Shown one piece after another: positions 59,585-64,000 of a stretch of DNA of 64,000 bases. Each line of letters opens with the position of its first letter. The first letter of the stretch is position 1. The position numbers were made by a program, and so were the translations under genes. This DNA is from Pseudomonadota bacterium (GTDB lineage Bacteria > Pseudomonadota > Gammaproteobacteria > Steroidobacterales > Woeseiaceae). The stretch covers positions 62,001-126,000 of the forward strand of contig JACZTO010000002.1 of NCBI GenBank assembly GCA_022573655.1, given 5' to 3'. Under the pieces are notes generated by a model. The model ran no database searches, was not told the origin of the DNA, and saw nothing but the letters and a program-made list of their open reading frames with translations.

Positions 59585-60937
59585 TCATTTAAAATCCTTG
59601 TCTGAGAAAATTCTCTGCGTGCCCGGATCGACCAGTCGGTCAGCCAATCCTCGAACCGTCTCAACCAGCCTGGCGCGTGTCGTGCGCATGTCCTCAAGCC
59701 CGGTTCGCAGTCGTGTCAGGCGCAGTATCGATACAATGGACATGAACAGGCTGGCCTCCGCCTCCATGAGTCGCACTGAAGTGAAGAAACTGAATGTCAG
59801 ACCCACGACGGCAGCGATAGCCCACCACAGCCCGAAATATCCGCCGATAATGGCCGCAATTACGAGGTACAGGATCGGCAGTATCGAAATAGTCGCAAGT
59901 ACTTTGATCGTCGCGATGTCGTCCATTTCATAGCTGAATTTTTCGCCGAAAACGGCGGCGGCCCAGCCAACCGGCAGATGCAACAAGGCACCCGGAATCG
60001 CGATGGGCAGCAACACAAGCATCATCAACGCACGGGCCAGCAGACGACGAAACGCTTTGCCCGGCGCAATCGGTTTTCGGAGTTGGTAGTCCTTGAGCCC
60101 GAGCATATCCAGCCGTGACTGGTAGTCCTCGACATCATCGCGAAACTGACGCATTTCCGGATCGTTAGCGGCTTTCAGATAGCCGTCGACAAAGCGCCGA
60201 TTGAGTTCGACGTAAACTCCTGGCGAAAGTTCGGTGTGGGCAGGCTTGTACAGACGTCGCGCCGCCTGGGCAAATCGCAGGGTTCGCCAGTCTGGCGCAT
60301 TGAGCGTGACAACCCTCAAGGCTTGAGCCAGCTGGCTCGTCAGCTTTCTGACGGTCTCCTGATTGTCATGCGCATATTCCCTGGCCCAAGCGTCGCCAAT
60401 AACGATGCCCTGTCCAAACTCGAGCAACACCTGGCTTCTGAAGCGATGCCGGTGAATGTAGTTCAGCCCACAGGGAATAATCGTGACTTTCACTTTGCCC
60501 CTGGCTGCGACCGATAAAGCGATACGTGCCGTCCCGGTTTTCAGTTTCGTCAGTTGAGACTCTGTGTGGCTCACTCCTTCCGGGAACACACCCATGCAGT
60601 TGCCGGACTCGATGACCTCAAAGAGTTTCTGAAACGCGGTCTCATTGTCGACCTCGCCATCGTATTCTTCCCGTCGGTATATTGGCACGGCACCGGTTGC
60701 GTCCAGAATCGGGCCGAGTATTCGGTACTGCCAAAGCTTGGCGTTCGCCATGAAGTGTATCGGCCAGCGCCCGCACCTGGCCGTTAACAGCCAGCCGTCC
60801 ATCAGGGCATTCGGATGATTACCCGCAAAAATAACCGGCCCTTCCGCAGGCACGTTTTCAATACCCACGACGTCGATGCGGCGAAAGAAGGTATTTGTGA
60901 TTACGTGTATCAGCGAGATGACTAAACGCTGGATCAT
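59585..60937 (-). CDS. lysophospholipid (1-acyl-glycerol-3-phosphate) acyltransferase family protein
   Basis: GPVIFAGNHPNALMDGWLL (NHxxxxD), GVFPEGVSHTE. Confidence 0.9.
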   Translation of the reverse strand: MIQRLVISLIHVITNTFFRRIDVVGIENVPAEGPVIFAGNHPNALMDGWLLTARCGRWPIHFMANAKLWQYRILGPILDATGAVPIYRREEYDGEVDNETAFQKLFEVIESGNCMGVFPEGVSHTESQLTKLKTGTARIALSVAARGKVKVTIIPCGLNYIHRHRFRSQVLLEFGQGIVIGDAWAREYAHDNQETVRKLTSQLAQALRVVTLNAPDWRTLRFAQAARRLYKPAHTELSPGVYVELNRRFVDGYLKAANDPEMRQFRDDVEDYQSRLDMLGLKDYQLRKPIAPGKAFRRLLARALMMLVLLPIAIPGALLHLPVGWAAAVFGEKFSYEMDDIATIKVLATISILPILYLVIAAIIGGYFGLWWAIAAVVGLTFSFFTSVRLMEAEASLFMSIVSILRLTRLRTGLEDMRTTRARLVETVRGLADRLVDPGTQRIFSDKDFK

Positions 60938-60989
60938 CGCCGTGCTCCGCTTCTTTGTCGGCTAAGCTCACTTTGCGATCCAGAGCACT

Positions 60990-61949
60990 TTGATGTCAAA
61001 TCAGGGGATGTTTCCTGAAGCCCATTTTGTCGACAGCAATGGTATTCGCCTCGCCGTATACGAGCAGGGCCAGGGCCCCGCCGTGATTCTGCTGCATGGT
61101 TTCCCCGAACTCGCGTTTTCATGGCGCCATCAGCTGCCGGCGTTGGCTGACGCCGGATTTCGAGCTATTGCGCCGGACCAGCGTGGCTATGGCCTGAGCG
61201 ATGTTCCGCCGCATGTGTCAGATTACCGCGCCAGCGAACTGATCGCGGATGTGCGCGGTTTGCTGGACTCGCTGCACCTCGACAGCGCTGTATTCGTCGG
61301 TCACGACTGGGGTGCGCTACTGCTCTGGCAGATGGCCATGCTGGCACCCGAGACCATCGAAAAGCTGGTCATTCTGAATATCCCCCATTTCCCGCGTTCG
61401 AGTGATGATCCCATCGAGATTATGCGCAACCGATTCGGCAATGATTTCTACATCGTCAATTTTCAGGACTCGGATGAAGCCGACGATGCTTTCGCGAACG
61501 ACCCGGCACACTTTTTCGACGTCATGATGAGAAAGAATCAGATATCAAGAAAGCAGTTCGAACAGCTGCCGGCGAATATGAAAGTACTCAGCCTCTTAAA
61601 GACCGTGGCCCGCGAAGTATCCAGTGGAGACCCGTTGCTCAGCGACGAAGAGCGCGACTACTATGCGGACGCATTCGCCCGCAGTGGCTTTACCGGGCCG
61701 ATCAACTGGTATCGCAATTGGACGCATAACTGGAAAGCGCTTGAGGGTATTGACCAGAAGATCGATATCCCGACGCTCTTTATTGGTGCGGCGGATGACA
61801 TTCTCATTACACCCGACCAGATCGAGGCCATGAAGCCACTTGTTACGAATCTCACCGTCCACATACTTGAAGACTGCGGCCATTGGAGCCAACAGGAGCA
61901 ACCGGAAGCCGTCAACCGCGTGATGCTGGACTGGCTGAGGTCCAATTGA
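60990..61949 (+). CDS. alpha/beta hydrolase (epoxide hydrolase-like)
   Basis: ILLHGFPELAFSWRHQLPALADAGFRAIAPDQRGYGLSDVP; VFVGHDWGALLLWQ. Confidence 0.9.
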   Translation: MMSNQGMFPEAHFVDSNGIRLAVYEQGQGPAVILLHGFPELAFSWRHQLPALADAGFRAIAPDQRGYGLSDVPPHVSDYRASELIADVRGLLDSLHLDSAVFVGHDWGALLLWQMAMLAPETIEKLVILNIPHFPRSSDDPIEIMRNRFGNDFYIVNFQDSDEADDAFANDPAHFFDVMMRKNQISRKQFEQLPANMKVLSLLKTVAREVSSGDPLLSDEERDYYADAFARSGFTGPINWYRNWTHNWKALEGIDQKIDIPTLFIGAADDILITPDQIEAMKPLVTNLTVHILEDCGHWSQQEQPEAVNRVMLDWLRSN

Positions 61950-62348
61950 CCGGCAAATGAAGCGAAAAAGCGACTATCGTCGCCGAAAAATGGCTTAAAT
62001 CGAATTACTTGGCCAACGAATAAGGATATTTTGTGCGAGATCGGAAGTATTTACAATAGTTTATTCTTGTGTTTTTAGGCGATATTTACAGATTTTAACG
62101 TTATTTCGAATGTTTTTACCGGATTTTAGTTAGCTTTTTTGACGATTTTCCCACGATGCCTCGAATCGCGACAGGTCGCCTCAAAAACCCATTCATGGAT
62201 TCTTGAAGATAGCCGATTTTTAAAGATATTAGAGAGTTTTACGGCCTTTTTTTGCCAAGAAATCATGTTGAGGCATAATCGCCTCGGTTGTGCAATATTG
62301 CTGGTCTGAAGTTGGTCTTATCATGAAAGCCACACGTGGAGACTATTT

Positions 62349-63308
62349 GTGCTAATCAAGAAACCCGCTGACATCCCACCGTCGGAGATCACTAGCGAAA
62401 CAAACTTCCTTAACCGCAGGGATTTTCTCCGCAGCGGAGCACTTGCTGGAGGCGCGCTGGTCACAACGACGGCGGCGGGCGCCCTTGTCCCTGATCAAAG
62501 GGGTGCGCAGCTCCCTGGAGTCACTCCGGGACCGTTCAGCACCAGCGAAACGCAGACCAGCTATGAAGACATCACCACGTACAATAACTACTACGAGTTC
62601 GGTACCAATAAAGCGGACCCGTTCGCGAATGCGCAGGACTTTAAGCCTCGCCCCTGGACGATTTCGGTCGAAGGTCACGCAGACAAGACCGGAACATTCG
62701 ATTTTGAGGATTTCATTAAACCGTTTGATCTTGAGGAACGTATCTACCGTATGCGTTGTGTTGAAGCCTGGTCGATGGTCATCCCCTGGGTGGGGATTCC
62801 GCTTGCCGACGTCGTCAAGTATTTTGCTCCTACTTCGAAGGCCCGATTCGTTGCGTTTGAGACACTGAACGATCCCGAGCAGATGCCCGGCGTGAGACGT
62901 CCTAACCTGGACTGGCCTTACCGCGAGGGGCTCACGATTGCCGAGGCAACGAATCCGCTGCCACTGCTTGCCGTGGGTATCTACGGCCGCGCGATACCGA
63001 ATCAAAACGGCGCGCCAATCCGGCTCGTCGTCCCCTGGAAGTACGGCTTCAAAGGCATTAAGGGCATAGTGAAAATAAGCTTCACGTCAACGCGGCCTCA
63101 GACCAGCTGGAACATGGCTGCACCTCGTGAGTACGGCTTCTACGCAAACGTAAATCCGCAGGTTGATCATCCACGCTGGAGTCAGGCACGCGAACGGCGC
63201 ATCGGTTCCGGCCTGTTTGCAGGCAAACAAGAGACGCTGATGTTCAATGGTTATGGCGAGCACGTAGCGCATTTGTACAAGGACCTGAATCTGCGCCGCA
63301 ACTTTTGA
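62349..63308 (+). CDS. msrP: protein-methionine-sulfoxide reductase catalytic subunit MsrP (GTG start)
   Basis: Tat motif NRRDFLRSGALAGG; MRCVEAWSMVIPWVGIPLADVVKYF; followed by msrQ. Confidence 0.95.
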   Translation: MLIKKPADIPPSEITSETNFLNRRDFLRSGALAGGALVTTTAAGALVPDQRGAQLPGVTPGPFSTSETQTSYEDITTYNNYYEFGTNKADPFANAQDFKPRPWTISVEGHADKTGTFDFEDFIKPFDLEERIYRMRCVEAWSMVIPWVGIPLADVVKYFAPTSKARFVAFETLNDPEQMPGVRRPNLDWPYREGLTIAEATNPLPLLAVGIYGRAIPNQNGAPIRLVVPWKYGFKGIKGIVKISFTSTRPQTSWNMAAPREYGFYANVNPQVDHPRWSQARERRIGSGLFAGKQETLMFNGYGEHVAHLYKDLNLRRNF

Positions 63309-63955
63309 TCGCCTCATTGGATACGCTCATCCAAGTGCGTCGCATCTGGAAACCCATTGTGTTTCTGTTGTGCCTGGTGCCGGCAACACTCGTTGTGACG
63401 GACGGCTTCGAAATCACAGGACGCCTGGGCGCTAACCCGATCGAGGAAATCCAGGACCGCTTCGGCATATGGGCGTTGCGCTTCATCATGATCACGCTGG
63501 CCATCACACCATTGCGTCGCATAACACAGTGGAACTGGTTAGGACGATTCCGTCGCATGCTCGGATTGTTCACGTTTTTCTATGCGCTCATGCATTTTCT
63601 TACGTGGTTCATTCTCGATTCTGAAATGCTGATCTCGGCCATTCTGGAAGACCTGACCGAGCGACCGTTCATCATGATCGGCTTTGCGGCACTGGTATTG
63701 CTAACGGCCCTCGCAGTGACATCAACGGATAAAATGCGCCGGCGCCTGGGCCGCCGCTGGCAAAGGCTGCATTATGCCGCGTACGTCATCGCATTCCTTG
63801 GTGTCTCGCACTACTGGTGGCAAGTGAAGAAGGATGTTACTGAGCCACTCAATTACGCCGCCATACTGGCAGTGCTGCTCGGTGCCAGGCTTTTTTGGCG
63901 CTGGACCCGGAAGAGAAAAACAGCGAAAGACTTTTCTGCTCCCAAGCAATCATGA
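63305..63955 (+). CDS. msrQ: protein-methionine-sulfoxide reductase heme-binding subunit MsrQ (TTG start overlapping msrP stop)
   Basis: TGRLGANPIEEIQDRFGIWALRFIMITLAITPLRRI; multi-TM; coupled to msrP. Confidence 0.95.
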   Translation: MIASLDTLIQVRRIWKPIVFLLCLVPATLVVTDGFEITGRLGANPIEEIQDRFGIWALRFIMITLAITPLRRITQWNWLGRFRRMLGLFTFFYALMHFLTWFILDSEMLISAILEDLTERPFIMIGFAALVLLTALAVTSTDKMRRRLGRRWQRLHYAAYVIAFLGVSHYWWQVKKDVTEPLNYAAILAVLLGARLFWRWTRKRKTAKDFSAPKQS

Positions 63956-64000
63956 TGATGGGCGCGCTCAGTTACCCTGCATCGTGTGTCAAGCCCAACC

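Noticed and set aside
1-64000. CRISPR arrays, integrases, prophage or transposase genes
   Set aside because: No regularly spaced repeats and no ORF with recognisable mobile-element proteins were seen; only the REP-like palindrome at 17.8 kb suggests past mobility.

Overview
A 64 kb chromosomal window that looks gammaproteobacterial, judged from the tsaD / rpsU-yqeY-dnaG-rpoD macromolecular-synthesis locus and the general gene content. Most of it is housekeeping or ordinary accessory genes: folK/folB, tsaD, rpsU-yqeY-dnaG-rpoD, pxpABC, TldD/PmbA, msrA, folE, ileS and msrPQ. The strongest unusual features are RNA elements. (1) A tRNA-Ile(CAU) gene downstream of rpoD is interrupted in its anticodon loop by a ~234-nt group I (IC3-like) intron. 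(2) A T-box leader with an AUC (Ile) specifier context, the T-box sequence GGGTGGTACCGCG and an intrinsic terminator lies upstream of ileS; the encoded IleRS looks like the type-2 form. (3) A divergent locus (~17.85-29.26 kb) encodes predicted exported CxxCH proteins, outer-membrane barrels, DUF3570/DUF4266 proteins and a Tat-dependent DUF1501-like protein; its + strand half has a near-perfect sigma-54 promoter. Gene-decay signs are also present: a DUF2207 gene split at a CA repeat, a glycine-zipper lipoprotein with one in-frame TAA, and an orphan N-terminus of a TPR/TolB-like regulator. A perfect 21-bp inverted-repeat (REP-like) element lies at ~17.8 kb. All calls come from reading the sequence and ORF track; no database search was run.
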